In this document: one piece after another, positions 26,329 through 38,280 of the stretch | Layout: each line of letters opens with the position of its first letter | How positions within the stretch are numbered: position 1 is the first letter of the stretch | Source: Phallus indusiatus | Lineage: Eukaryota; Basidiomycota; Agaricomycetes; Phallales; Phallaceae | Length of the DNA stretch: 64,000 nucleotides | Assembly: GCA_027605045.1 (NCBI GenBank) | Contig: JAQFWX010000004.1 | Location: forward strand, 186,001 to 250,000 | Direction of reading: 5' to 3' | Made by a program: the position numbers and the translations under genes | Notes under the pieces: generated by a model | Database searches by the model: none | What the model saw: only the letters and a program-made list of their open reading frames with translations | Told to the model about the DNA's origin: nothing

Positions 26329-28133
26329 ATGGCTTCCAACACTACTCTTGTGATACCCAAAGATATTACTTTGTTGTAAGTCTCACTTTTCGCTCCACTT
26401 GTTTCCCTTTTTGATGCCTTTTGTTGATCTTACGTAGGGCGGGACCGCAGGTTCGGATATCAGTTTTTTGTTGCATGAGGGAAAAAATAGTGAATCTGAA
26501 TCGTACAGCTTATTGGTCTTTTCATTAGTTGGGGTTTATTGGGTGTCTTGTCCACTCAAATTTGTGAGTCAATTCTCAAATCCTACCGTTGATTTCGTTA
26601 ACGCATCATAAGACATATACAGCCTATGTTTTCCAAATGATCCAAGAGGCATCAAAATTCTCGGTAGGATATTGCTGATCGCATTGGGGTTGAATGACTC
26701 TTATTTATTATTATTCACTAGTATACGGGCTCTTCGCCATGGAAATAACTCAGACCTGCATGCTGTCTAGTGACTCGTTTCACTGGTTGGTGTATGGGTG
26801 GGGGCATTTTGATATACTGGAAAACTACTACATGAGCTGGTTTGATGTCCCAATCATGGTCCCAATGATCTCTTTCACCGTTCATTCCTTTTTTGCGTGG
26901 AGGATTTATGTCCTGAGCAAGTCGTTCGTTTTACCTGCTGTTATTCTCACTGTTAGTCCACCCCGTTTTCGCTGTTTTTTTTTGCAGTCTCTGAACTGTT
27001 GTTTTGGATAGCTTTCTCTTACTCAAGCTACTGCTGGTATTGTTTCCGGGATACAGGCAGGTCTTTCTTGTGAGAACTGTAATCGACATTACTCATGAAT
27101 TTGGAATAGCTACGATTTCTGCCTAGTTTCGTCGAAGTGGGTCAATTGTTCATCGGTGTCTCGGTATGTCTAGTCATTGTGATTCGGGCCATTGGTTAAC
27201 TTGAAATAGATTTGGCATATCGGCAGCGCATTCGTCGACGTTTTAATAGCTGTATCGATGACATATCTGGTATGTTGAGTAATCACGAATGATGAAACTG
27301 CCAACTAACTGTTTTTATCAAATTTCCAAAGCTCGTCACTCGTTCCAAAGATAGCTTGAGCGACACTAAAGATGTCATTTCACGGCTGACTAGACTCGTG
27401 GTTGAGACCGGTGTGTTGACAGGTATGTATTTTACCTTTTCCCAAAAGGAGGGGAAGGGAGGTGTTTACTGAGATTCTATAGCATCTGTGTCTATTGTTG
27501 ATGTAGTGTTGTTCAACGTGTTTAAGGTATGAAATTTGATAAAGATAAGACCACGAGGCGTTGATATGGGTTTCATGTGCAGCATAACAATCTCCATATG
27601 TGCCCGTGAGTGTTTTTTTGGAGCATCTTTATATGCCTATACTCATATCGTTTTAGTGCAATCATTTTAGCCAAGTTGTAAGGCGGTACCATCTCATCAC
27701 AGCATTAGGTATCCTGTTTATCCATCACAATAGGTACACCAACACGATGATGGCGATTTTCAATAATAGACTCTTTGTTTCCAAAGGGAGTCCTGTTGTC
27801 CGATTCAGAAAAGACGAATCATCGAGCACTGGTGCCCTGACGAGCGTCGGTCTCGGACCGTCTGATTTCCATAACGGTACCCAGGCAACTTCAAGCTGGA
27901 GACTTCGAGACGCGCTTTTCGGAACGGGGACGGGAACGGGCGGCCAGGTTACTACACTCTCAGTGTCATTTCAGGATACGTTCGGAAGGGAAGATGGAGC
28001 CTTGAGTCAGATTGGGAATACTGACTTTGGCACCACCACGACAGATGACGAAGATCAGTTGGCTACTCCTATAAACGAAGTGCATTTTGATGTGGGTATG
28101 CATCACGTTGATCATTGGCTGTATGTTGGCTGA
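26329..28133 (+). CDS. DUF6534-type multi-pass membrane protein (about 377 aa, 13 exons)
   Basis: Member of the large Agaricomycete family of seven-helix-like membrane proteins with a C-terminal DUF6534 domain; biochemical role unknown. Thirteen small exons assemble in frame from ATG 26329 to the TGA at 28131-28133. Recognised blocks are LIGLFISWGLLGVLSTQIY, VYGLFAMEITQTCM, YYMSWFDVPIMVPMI, then the DUF6534 core IWHIGSAFVDVLIAVSMTYL, ISRLTRLVVETGVLT, SIVDVVLFNVFK and AIILAKLYTNTMMAIFNNR. The tail after the last helix (about 110 residues) is soluble and rich in Ser, Thr and Gly. The exon ending at 27056 seems to use a GC donor, because GT alternatives break the frame or lose the family motif. 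A CT-rich tract precedes the start, as in many fungal promoters. Confidence 0.85.
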
Positions 28134-28714
28134 TACACATATTTATTTCTGTGCTTCGTTCTTTCTTTAGAAAAAGGAGAGTTCGTTGGTTTGACTAAGA
28201 ATCAGACCCCCAGCTGATTATAGTAGTATTATCCCCTTTATATTCACATGAAAACAAAAATAAATCCAGTACGAGTGTCTGTAGAAATAGTCTTGTTTGT
28301 CTTCAAAATGGTTACGTCATGTGTATCATTAGGTTTGTTTGAATAAAGTCAACTTTATGAAGCTCTGACTCGGGAAACATTCAATACGTACGCGTGCCTG
28401 AGCTCCAATTTACCGCCATGACCAATGTGATTTGGAATTTTGTTTTTTTTTTCTTTCTTTCTTGTAGGGTTGACTTCTTTTTGCAATGATATTTTGGTTT
28501 TTTTTCCAGCGCCTCGTGGTTTACTTGAGGTGTCATGCCTTACGAAGATACTTATAAAGCAAGCACGTTATGGTTTGACAGAGACTCCTTTGTCATGACT
28601 CGTGTCATTCCCAAGGCCTAGCTCTCCGTTCTTTCCCACTTCCAAAGCTGACTGATCTTTTGCTGATCATTCGTTTTTTCAATAACCTAACTGATTTATT
28701 ATAAACAAGCGTAG
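28134..28714. other. Intergenic, about 580 bp
   Basis: 3' flank of the DUF6534 gene and promoter side of the NADAR gene. Contains T-rich tracts near 28440-28505. No gene seen. Confidence 0.5.
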
Positions 28715-30708
28715 ATGGGTGTAGCGGCGTCGAAAACGCAGGGGCCAGATGACCGACGAATCGTAGCTCGTATCAAGGCGGACATGCACACATCACACCA
28801 CGGTGCATCCGGCCCAACAGCGCGCCACACTACTCGCCATAGCCATCGATCACCAAGTTCAAGAAGGCAGTTGCAGCATTCTGCGAGCGCGCCTGCTGGT
28901 GTTCCGGGACAAGCGCAATTCGGTTATTTGATTCAGCAAGTTGGAGAGGATCCGAATCAGGTGCAGGTAACTCCTGGTTATTATTGTATGTACTTATCTA
29001 TCTTTTCTTCAACCTTGTTTTGGGAATGGGAGGGAAAGGTGGTGTGAAGATGGATGGAGATGGAGATGGAGATTGTTGAATTGATGATACTGGTTCCGGC
29101 TACTCATTGATTTGGTTGTTTTTTTTTTGGCTTTCAGATGCTGGTTATGAACAATCAAAGGACCGTCAACATCGTCATAGGTCTTCAAGACGACATAATT
29201 CTGCGCCTAGTGCGCATTCGTCGCATCGGTCTCGTCACCAGAGGAGCCATCGTCATGGCCATGATTCAAAAACAACACAACGCCGTACGAGCTCAAGAGA
29301 AAGAGGGCATGGATCTCGTCGCAGTGGTAATAACGAACCGAGATCCCAGGCTAAATCCAAGGAACATGATGCAGCACCTCCGAATCGCTCTCGCTCAGAA
29401 CGCAGATCTATACCCGAAGTAGCAAGCGAGTTTGCTGCTAATCCTGACGGTTCCGATGGTGCTAATATGGATCCACACAACAGCGTTCCTGAGAGACAAC
29501 GAGCGGAGTCTAACCCAAGGAATCCCGGGCCCACGTCCAGCCAACCTCAGCCCCCACCTCTATCTCAGCCAGCCAAAGACACCGAGTCTTACCACAAGAA
29601 ACGTCATGACAATCCTCTTCCCAAACCACCCAGAGATGTATACGATTCTTCCAAGTACCGCGACCTGAAGAGATCGCAGACGGTGGACTCTTCTGCCATG
29701 CCACCGGGTCCGTCTATTATGCGTGAATCAAAGCCGGGGCGATCGCACTCTGAACGTGCGCCTCAACCACGATCATCGCGACACCATTCTCATCATGCTC
29801 ATCATCATTCTCAACCGGCTGTTTTGAACCAAAAGTCGACGTCGTTTGATAGTCGGATTGACAAGAAGCTTCCTCGTCCTCCTATTAAAGATAGAGTTCT
29901 CGATAAACTGTTCAGTATTGACTTTGGTGGTGGCGGTGGCGGTGGCGGTAATGGTAATGGCAGTAGAGGAGCTGGACCAAGTGGCGCGAGACCTTCGTCG
30001 TCGCAGTCCAACAGGAGAGGAGGCCCTTTATCGGCTCTTCGCTCGTTCACTCTTCCTGCGTTTCCAAGCATTCCAAGTATGCCAAGTATGCCAAATATAC
30101 CACTAAAGAAGTCTATTCTTAATCGGACCCAAAGCCAACTAGTGAACCGTGACTCTGGCAGGGGCGAAGGTAGAGACACGTTGCCTCCATACGTCCGGGG
30201 ACCCCCCATTTCCATTCCTCTCAATTCGCCTCTCAATCCTGCATCGCCGTATGATGTTACATATAGGAAAAAGTCATATCCAACTGCCGCGCATCTTTTT
30301 GAGGCGCAAAAGTTTTTGAAACATAAGCCTGAGCTGGCGGAAAGACTTCGTATGGTTACGGAGAGTCCGTCCGAGATGGGTAAGCTGTCGTACTCTTTTC
30401 AGACGGAAGGTCTTGTCAGAGATGATTGGGAACTCGTTTGGAGGGATAAGGTAGTGCAGTACCTCCTTGTTTCTAGTAATAACGTCCTGAGCTGATGGGT
30501 CTTTTGCTAGCTGGACGAAGTTATGTGGCTTAAGTTTGCTCAACATCCTCAGTTACGCGAGGAACTGCTTTCGACGGGATATGCACTACTTTTGGACGGA
30601 AATGAAGTTCGACACGCTGATCCTGACACGCCAGGTGTTAACGAACTAGGAAAAGCCTACATGAGGCTGAGAGATCGATTAAGGTTGGAAGAACAATCAC
30701 GTCGGTAG
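28715..30708 (+). CDS. Disordered basic protein with C-terminal NADAR domain and N-myristoylation signal (about 593 aa)
   Basis: Exons 28715-28985, 29138-30450 and 30511-30708 join in frame (phases 1 and 0). The N-terminus MGVAASKTQ fits the N-myristoylation pattern G2 with Ser6 and Lys7, suggesting membrane attachment. Residues about 20-440 are low-complexity: His/Arg/Ser-rich, then Pro-rich, then a polyglycine tract (about 29928-29955). The C-terminal 130 residues are a NADAR (YbiA-like) domain: YPTAAHLFEAQKFLKHKPEL, VRDDWELVWRDK, EVMWLKFAQHPQLREELLST and VNELGKAYMRLRDRL. Known family activities are N-glycosidic cleavage of riboflavin-pathway intermediates and removal of ADP-ribose from guanosine; which applies here is unknown. 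The usual D-x-(F/Y)-W-G segment before the last helix is replaced by NEVRHADPDTPG, so activity may be altered. Confidence 0.85.
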
Positions 30709-30908
30709 AGTCGGGACGAAATTGCTATTTGGTTTTTTTTCTTTTCATTGCTTGTGCTTTGCTTTATAAATGATATTGTGCTGTTGTAATAACATAATTG
30801 TTGATCTTTATCGCTACTTTCTGTTGTAATTTGAACTGTAACCAGTAGGCCATTTGTTCGTTTCGGTTAGTAAGGGATATATAAAGACATGGGAGATCTG
30901 GCCACAAT

Positions 30909-30994
30909 GGCCGCCTGGCATAATGGCAATGCGTCTGACTACGATGCGCATCTTCGAAATCAGGAGATTGCAGGTTCGATCCCTGCGGTGGTCA
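30909..30994 (+). tRNA. tRNA-Arg (anticodon ACG) with a 14-nt intron
   Basis: A full cloverleaf can be drawn. The acceptor stem pairs 30909-30915 with 30987-30993 (two G-U pairs). The D arm is GCAT/ATGC around AATGGCA. The anticodon stem is TCTGA/TCAGG, the T arm is GCAGG-TTCGATC-CCTGC, and the discriminator is A at 30994. The anticodon loop reads CTACGA then a 14-nt intron (30945-30958) then A, the canonical position one base after the anticodon. A T-run at about 30997-31001 would terminate RNA polymerase III. The ACG anticodon (A34 edited to inosine) reads CGU, CGC and CGA. It lies at the left edge of the duplicated array. Confidence 0.9.
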
Positions 30995-32083
30995 TTCTTT
31001 TTGAACTGACTTCACCCGGGATTCAAACTCCGCCTGAAAGCGTCTCCCCTCAGTTAGCTTTCAGCTGGCCAATTACATTTTCCTTTTTGATAGCTCTTTC
31101 TGTTGAAACTATCAAAGTTCATGGTCAATAAGTTGTGATAAGATTTTATTTTATCTGCTGCTAAGTAATGCTTATAATTCCTTTTTTTGCTCTTCAGTTA
31201 CATATACGCAATGAAGATGTCATGCCAGAAAGAACTGAACAATAAAAGATATCGCAAATATGAAAACATCGGTCTATAAATGATAAATATAGCTGAAGTC
31301 CTCGAATGCAGAATGATATTGGCGGAACTTGGAATAGGGAAAATATGGGCCTTCGCTTGCCTGAATTCGTTGGGCAGTGTACGCACAAGCTATCGTGTCG
31401 GAAGCTCGAATATTTGAATCGTCGCAAACAACCCTTCTGATTTGGTGCATCCCCTGATCAATCGATACAATACGCAGCAGTTGCAAGTTCAGCACAACGC
31501 AACCTCAGAGCGTATGGATGGCAAGTCGTAAGATAAACTGAGGTCGGTCCAGAGTAGAAATAGGTGTAAATTTTTGTGCTAATGTTCAATCATTTGCCAC
31601 TATATTACATACTCGATGAATAGATGAAAATACCTTCTGTTCATATGGGGTGCTTGAAGTTCTCAGATATTCTCACCACACATACTTACGTTGAATGATC
31701 CCGGTGACCCAATTTGTTCAAGAAACACGCTGCAATCTTGATTCCGGCGCTGATCTTGGCATCAATTCACTATCGTACGTATCCCGCACGCGAATCAGTG
31801 ACTGACCTCGTGAACCATTATATATTCCTATGGACCATAATTATCAAAATTCCAATTGTACATTGCACTTCTTGATCTCGCGCTCATAATCTCGAGATGA
31901 GCCGGCCGCTGGAGCGTCACCATCGATTAAACTAAATGACCAGATTGGTTTTCGGTGACAAGCACGATCAACACCTAAGCCCGGATAAGAACGCAAGTGA
32001 GTCCAAACCCATTGCTTAGCAACACGCGATGAACATATATATGTTCCCACTTGGCTACATATGAACTCTCTCATTCAACAATC
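30995..32083. repeat. 5' flank of array gene A, duplicated 5' of gene B
   Basis: From about 31440 onward this flank is recognisably similar to 34745-35480: both contain TGGTGCATCCCCTG, then GAGGTCGGTCCAGA-TAGAAAT, then CTCAAATATTCTCACCA-like sequence and the TATATAT-bearing core promoter. No gene is supported. 30995-31440 holds the tRNA terminator and A/T-rich DNA without a recognised feature. Confidence 0.6.
32023..32083 (+). promoter_or_regulatory. Core promoter of array gene A (conserved in A, B, C and E)
   Basis: A TATATAT box at 32036-32042 lies about 45 bp upstream of the ATG. The block CTTAGCAACACGCGATGAACATATATAT is matched with few changes upstream of B (TATATAT 35428-35434), C (38220-38226) and E (51205-51211), each 47-60 bp before its ATG. 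Conservation in position and sequence supports a real promoter element. Confidence 0.6.
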
Positions 32084-34050
32084 ATGAGGGATCCATCACT
32101 GGGTCTTTGGTTGTGCTCGCTATCTGCTTTCTTCTTCATAGCTTACGCTGTCACTGTTGAGCCTCTAAATCCAGATACTTGCAGTATTCAAGCATGGGTT
32201 CGTGCACCTGATTTAGAGCCAGGAGAAATTATTCCAGGACAAGTCAAAGTTCAAATCGACGGACCTTGCAATCCCATTTCCGAGTATTCACTGGTTTTAC
32301 GCTTCAAGGAAAGAATCTGGGCTAAAATTCCGTATTTAAACTATTCAAAATTCGTTCGTTTACGTATATGTGATTGATTCTTTTTCTTTCTTAGGAAACC
32401 AGGTGTTATTTTTCCTGAGAAGCCGAAGCCACGGACCAATCATAGGTATAGCAATCTTTCAATAGACGAACGAAGGGCAGAACGGAATAATGTGCTCAAA
32501 GTCGATTCATTTTCTTTCGGAAATTCTCCTTGGAACGAATATTACAAACAGATGAAGAATGCTACTCTGTGGGAAATTGCTGAAGAAGAGCGAATAGCCT
32601 TTGAAACCAGACATAAACTCTCTGATGGTAATTTCATATATTTACATTGATATCCACTGTTTTAATATAGATTGTTTTTTTAGGTTTTGTTCCACAGTCC
32701 AAAACTCAAACCATACATGATTTCGCCCTCCTCGTCCCGACCACTAACTATCCTCCGTCCAGTCACGACACAAATGTTATTGCTCTTCAAGTTGCAGGTT
32801 CAGGTGTATGAACTTTCTCTTCTCGTAGCTTTGAATGTCCTGACGCAAAACTCAAAGAAGGGTAAAGCAGAAAGAGGACACGAACATATCTACCTCTATA
32901 CTATCGAAGTAAAATTCAACAATGGGTCAATCATCGAAGTTCCGGCTGGATTGACATCTTTCAAAACCGTTGATTCAAACCCTCAAATTCTGAATAGCGA
33001 TACACCCAGAATTGTATCATTTACGGCTAACTTCACGCAAATTGCTTTAATGCTGTTAAAGGATCTTGAGAATCCTCTGAACATCTCCTCGGATATTGAA
33101 ATTACACTACCACACGGCGGTCATGTGGAACAAGGTCAGAGATTCGATTTATATGTGCATAATCTTTCTTATAATATCCCTTTCTGGTGCACAATATCTC
33201 AGGCTCAATTCTCAATCTTACCTTCACTTCAAGTGAACTACAAGGTATTCCTGACGCCGATCGAGCAAATCACACTATTCTTTTTTCATCGCCTTCACTC
33301 GGCCTGCATGTCGAGAGTCAACATCGCCACGTTGAAACGTTGTTCCCGGAATTCAATGTTCCTACCGAAATCTCACCAACTACACATCTTAGATGTCATC
33401 ACTTTGCCACTTCCAACGACTCTGAACACTCTAGCTTATGTTACAATGACGACTCTACTGGGGACAAATGTCAAAAACAGGATTGGAGCATATCCACTTC
33501 CGTACCCCTCAAGATACCTAAAGTAATCCTACCCTCGTTCGACATGTATTATCAGTCAATCGAGGCTAAAATCTGGGTCACATTAGAACTCCAGTACATT
33601 CCGACTCAAGACCTACTCAACAACAACGAGAATGATCCTTGGATTCCGACCATGCAAACTTCATCCGTCGAAGAACTAAAGTACTTTCTGATTGCCACAA
33701 ATAACATCCCAATTATCATTCATTCTCGCACTCGGAAACCAGATTTCCAAGTAGCTCACTACCTATCTCCAGACGCTCGTCAGCCGATTTTCGTCGATCC
33801 TTGCATGGCGGATAAACTATCGAGATTATCTTTGAAAGAGCGTGATACGTTGGCCCCTATAAGCACGCCTGTTATCAACAAAAGCACGGACCAAATCGTT
33901 AGAAATCGGTATTATTCTCATTCTCTTCATTATGTGGGAGATACATGGCAGAGAAAGGTATTGGATAAGGGGTTGAAGGTCGATATAGGAGAGAATGGTC
34001 AATGCGGTTTCTCTACTCCTGCGCGGGCTCAAGCCGGGTTTATGGTTTAG
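32084..34050 (+). CDS. Array gene A: putative secreted arrestin-like protein (about 575 aa, 5 exons)
   Basis: Family not recognised by name. Exons 32084-32331, 32395-32627, 32684-32805, 32858-33134 and 33203-34050 join in frame. The N-terminus has a signal peptide (hydrophobic LWLCSLSAFFFIAYA, likely cleaved before VTVEP). The N-terminal half carries LEPGEIIPGQVKVQ and ISEYSLVLRFKERIWAKI, which resemble the arrestin N-domain pattern pGe.v.G.v.l; the C-terminal half has STSVPLKIPKVILPSFDMYY then IEAKIWVTLELQY and IPIIIHSRT, like an arrestin C-domain. A highly conserved block HYLSPDARQP-FVDPC follows. Six cysteines (in DTC, GPC, RCHH, SLCY, DPC, QCGF) are shared with the other four copies, and N-glycosylation sequons (NFT, NIS, NLT) occur, both consistent with passage through the secretory pathway. 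Arrestin similarity is my inference; no function is claimed. Confidence 0.8.
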
Positions 34051-35480
34051 TTACGTGTAATATGCCCTATAATAGAAAGGTCAGACTAAATATACGTACT
34101 TTGCAATTCTCGTATACAAACCATTCTTCATTGTGTATATACTTCAAGGTACATACTATTATAGCTCTGGATTCGTCAACATTGACGGAAGGTGTAAACT
34201 ATAATCTAACGGACGTAGCAATAAACTTAAAGTCCCTGATCGACGGATGCTGGTATGTTCATTTCTTTCACGGTGCCATTTGAACACTGTACGAACTATT
34301 AAATTTGACGTGAACTTGATTCTGTCGGAAAACGTAGAGCGAATGCTTCCGCAAACCAACTCTCAATTCGAAACAGCCGCGTCTCCGAAGGGTAGATCAC
34401 TGGCAGAATCCATCAATATTCATCTCGGAATCGACGGCTTTCCGTAGGCAACACGTACTTAACAATTATGAGCGGCGATGATTGATTGATTGTTTTATTC
34501 GTGATCTCCGAATTTGAACCCCGCTAGAACGCAAGTCTCCAAGCTCTAAGCTCCAAGAACAGTCCCAGTCAATCTTTAGTCAATCTGCCCAGAAAATCCT
34601 TTGACTCCTTTTGCGGTTGAGACTCTAAAAACTTTAAAAATATCTTGATATGGTTTTGTTAAGTTTCTGTTTTCTCAGTAGGTGATGCAATTCAGCAATC
34701 TCCTTCGTCAAACTTTCGCTATCCCATTTGGACACTGTAAAGCACTGGTGCATCCCCTGGTGCATCAGTATGATACGCAGCGATTGCAGGGTCAGCACAA
34801 CCCAGTCTGAGCTGTTGGAGGGATGAGGGTAAATTTTAGATAAACCGAGGTCGGTCCAGAATAGAAATTGATGTAAAATTCTATGCTAATCTCAACTCAT
34901 TCATTTTTCACTATACACACCCGGTGAATAGTTGAAGCACTTTTTGTCATTGTGGGATTCTCCATCTCAAATATTCTCACCATACATACATATATTAAAC
35001 GATCCCGTTGACTCATTTTAGCAATCCTTGGCTCGTTCAAAAACATGCTACGCGCACTATGACTCTTTTTACATCACTTCGTTATCCTGGCGCTGATTCT
35101 GGGACGAATTCACCATTCTCGACATCTCCGGCATGCAAATCGCAATTTCTTACGCCGGTATGACCGACCGTGAACAATTATATCTCCTCGTGGATCACAA
35201 TCATCCGAGTCAATACCTATTTCACGCTGCACTTCTTTATTTCGTGCTTCCAATACACTGTTTAATTCAGGTAAACAAACTTCTGTAGCGCCATTAAATT
35301 GACAGTGATCGAATTACCTGATTGGCGTCATCGACTCCAGCACAGTTGAGTTGGTGACAAACGCGATCAATACCCGGATGGGAGCATAAGTGAGTCCGAA
35401 CCAATGCTTAGCGATACACGTTGAACATATATATCCTCCCTAGGCTACATATTCTCGTCTAACCGTTTGCGCTATCAACC
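34051..35480. repeat. A-B spacer: duplicated 3' flank of A and 5' flank of B
   Basis: 34130-34440 is similar to 37540-37860 downstream of B (shared pieces such as TACATACTA, CAACATTG, AAGTCCC-GATC and GAATGCTTCCGC / AAATGCTTCCGC), and 34745-35480 is similar to 31440-32083. The A and B units are therefore a tandem duplication of about 3.3-3.4 kb including flanks. No gene seen. Confidence 0.6.
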
Positions 35481-37459
35481 ATGAAGTGTTCTTCAGGTTT
35501 TTGGTCGTGCTCGTTATTTGCTTTCTTCTCCATAACTTACGCTGTCACTGTTGAGCCTCTGGATTTGAATACTTGCAATATTCAGGCATGGGTTCGTGCA
35601 CCTGATTTAGAGCCAGGAGAGATTATTCCCGGACAAGTCAAAGTCCAGACTAACGGATTTTGCAATCCCATTTCCGAGTATTCACTAGTTTTACGCTTCA
35701 AAGAAAGAATCTGGGCTAAAATTCCGTATTTTAAATCATTCTTAAATTTGCTGGTTTTCATCTATAACCGTTTGTCTTTTCCTATTCTTTAGGAAGCCAG
35801 GGGTCATCTTACCTGAACGGCCGCAGCCGCAGTCCAATTCTGGATACAACAACCTCTCAGCAGACGAATGGAGAGTAGAATGGAACAGCGTGCTCAAAGT
35901 GGATTCATTTTTGTCCAGATATTCCTTTGGATTATCATGGGGCGAATATGCCAAACAAATGAAGGATACTAGCCTGTGGGAAATCGCTGAAGAAGAGCGA
36001 ATAGCTTTCGAAACCAGATATAAACTGTCTGATGGTAATCTCCTAGAACATTGATATTCACAACTGTTTAGACTAATACCTTTTTTTAGGTTTGATTATA
36101 CCGTCTAAAACTCAATCGATACATGATTTCGCCCTCCTCGTCCCGACTACTAATTACCCCCCGTCCATTGCCAATGATCACAATATTATGTATTCTTCTA
36201 CAAATGTATGAGTTTCCTCTTCTCGTAGCCCACAAGTGACCCAACAAAAAAATATTAGGACCACCAAGCAGAGAGAGGACACGAACATATCTACCTTTAT
36301 ACCGTCGAGGTAAAATTCAACAATGGATCAACCATCGAGGTTCCAGCTGGATTGTCATCTTTCAATACTGTCAGCCCAAACCCTCAAATTCTGGATAGCG
36401 AAACACCCGGAATCGTATCATTTACGGCTAACTTTACACAAACGACTTCGATGAACCTAGAGAATCTTGAAAATCCTCTGAATATATCTTCAAATATTGA
36501 GATTACGCTACCACACGGCGGTCATGTGGAACAAGGTTAGAGATTTGATTTATATGTGCATAGCCTCTTATCTCGGATCTCCCTTTCTGGTGCACAATGT
36601 CTCAGGTTCGATTCTCAATCTCACGTTCACCTCAAGCGAACTACAGGGGATTCCTGACGCCGATCGAGCAAATCACACCATTCTTCTTTCATCGCCCTTC
36701 CTGATCCTGCAGGTCGAGAGTCAACATCACGTGGAAATGTTGTTTCCGGATTTGAATATTCCTGCTGAAATTCGGTCAGCTGCACGTCTTAGATGCCATG
36801 GCGTTGCCACCTCCAACGACTCTGAACGCTCTAGCTTATGTTACAATGACGACTTCAATTTTACTGGGGACAAAGATCAAAAGCCGGATTGGAGCATATC
36901 CACTTCCGTACCCCTCAAGCTACCTAAAGTAATCCTACCCTCCTTTGACATGTATTATCAGTCAATTGAGGCTAAAATCTGGGTCACGTTAGCACTCCGG
37001 TACATTCTGACCCAAGACCTACTCAACACCAACAACGAGAATGATCCTTGGATTCCGACCATGCAAACTCCACCCGTCAAAAATTCAAAGCACTTTCAGA
37101 GTTTCAGTAAAGACATCCCACTCATTATTCATTCTCGCACTCGGAAACCGGACTTCCAAATAACTCACTACCTATCTCCGGACGCTCGTCAGCCAATTTT
37201 TGTCGACCCATGCACTGCGGATAAACTATCGAGATTATCTTTCAAAGAGCGTGATAGGTTGGCCCCTACAAGCACGCCTATTATCAAAAAAAACACGGAC
37301 CAAGTTGTCAGAAACCGGTATTATTCTCATTCTCTTCATTACGTGGGAGATACATGGCAGAGAAAGGTTTTGGATAGGGGGTTGAATATCGATGTAGGAG
37401 AGAATAGTCAATGTGGTTTCTCTACTCGTGCGCAAGCACAGACCAAATTTATGGTTTAG
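35481..37459 (+). CDS. Array gene B: putative secreted arrestin-like protein, paralogue of A
   Basis: Same five-exon layout as gene A with introns at the same places, and the closest relative of A. Signal peptide MKCSSGFWSCSLFAFFSITYA, then NTCNIQAWVRAPDLEPGEII. The fourth exon begins DHQAERGHEHIYLYTVEV after an acceptor at about 36259, the only one in phase. The last exon starts after VEQG at the GTTAGAG donor (36535) and runs GSILNLTFTSSELQGIPDA to the stop at 37457-37459. All six conserved cysteines are present. No internal stop or frameshift after splicing, so it appears functional. Confidence 0.78.
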
Positions 37460-38280
37460 TTACGAATACGTCACGGAAAAGACGGACAGTACGTACATAT
37501 ACTGCTCTCGTACACTAGAGCGAAGTCTTCAATGTATATAATTAGAAGGTACATACTAGGTCTGGTTTAGTAACTTCGTTAACATTGGCTGTATCGGAAA
37601 GCTTAAGGGTAAACTATCAGCTAAAGGATATTGCAATAATCTTCAAGTCCCAGATCAATGCACGCTAATAATGTTATCTTCACGACGCATCTTGGACACT
37701 TAATGAACTATCATGATCAAATTCGACGTAAGCCATTTCGGGTTAGTACATAATTCAGATTCGGTGTGACGAAAACGTGGAACAAATGCTTCCGCCAAGT
37801 TCTAACCGACTGAGTCTCAAATCTCAATTTGAAACAGCCGCGTGATCAGAATTCTTTTCGACGGTTTTCATGAGACTACATGCAACAATTACTATGAGCA
37901 ATTGTCTTATTGGTAATCGTCGACGTCTCCGGCATGCGATCTTTTGCGCAGACTCGGATATAACCTCAGGCTGTCTTCAATCTGTGAGTTCAACTCCGGC
38001 CGAGTCATATTAATAAATAGGCATCTAAGGCTTCCCCATTTGATTGCAAGTTTCATATTGTACTTTTTTTTCTTGCCATCTCGAGCGCTAGTAATTGAAT
38101 CATCTAATTGGATTTGGCACGCATATGGACATCAAGTTTGATGTGAAGTGCAACCAGCACTCAGATGAGAGCGCGAGAGTCTAAGCATGTGACCTTCACT
38201 CAGCAGTACACGATGGACGTATATATACGACCTGACAAGGCGACATGCGAAATTTTGTCCAATCATTCACACTACCAACC
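37460..38280. other. B-C spacer, about 820 bp
   Basis: The first 400 bp match the 3' flank of A. The last 100 bp hold the conserved core promoter of C (TATATAT 38220-38226). The part between shows only patchy similarity to the B 5' flank (CGACRTCTCCGGCATGC). No gene seen. Confidence 0.5.

Noticed and set aside
29253..29534. Long opposite-strand frames over the NADAR gene (also 29811-30236)
   Set aside because: Explained by biased codon composition of the low-complexity coding strand.
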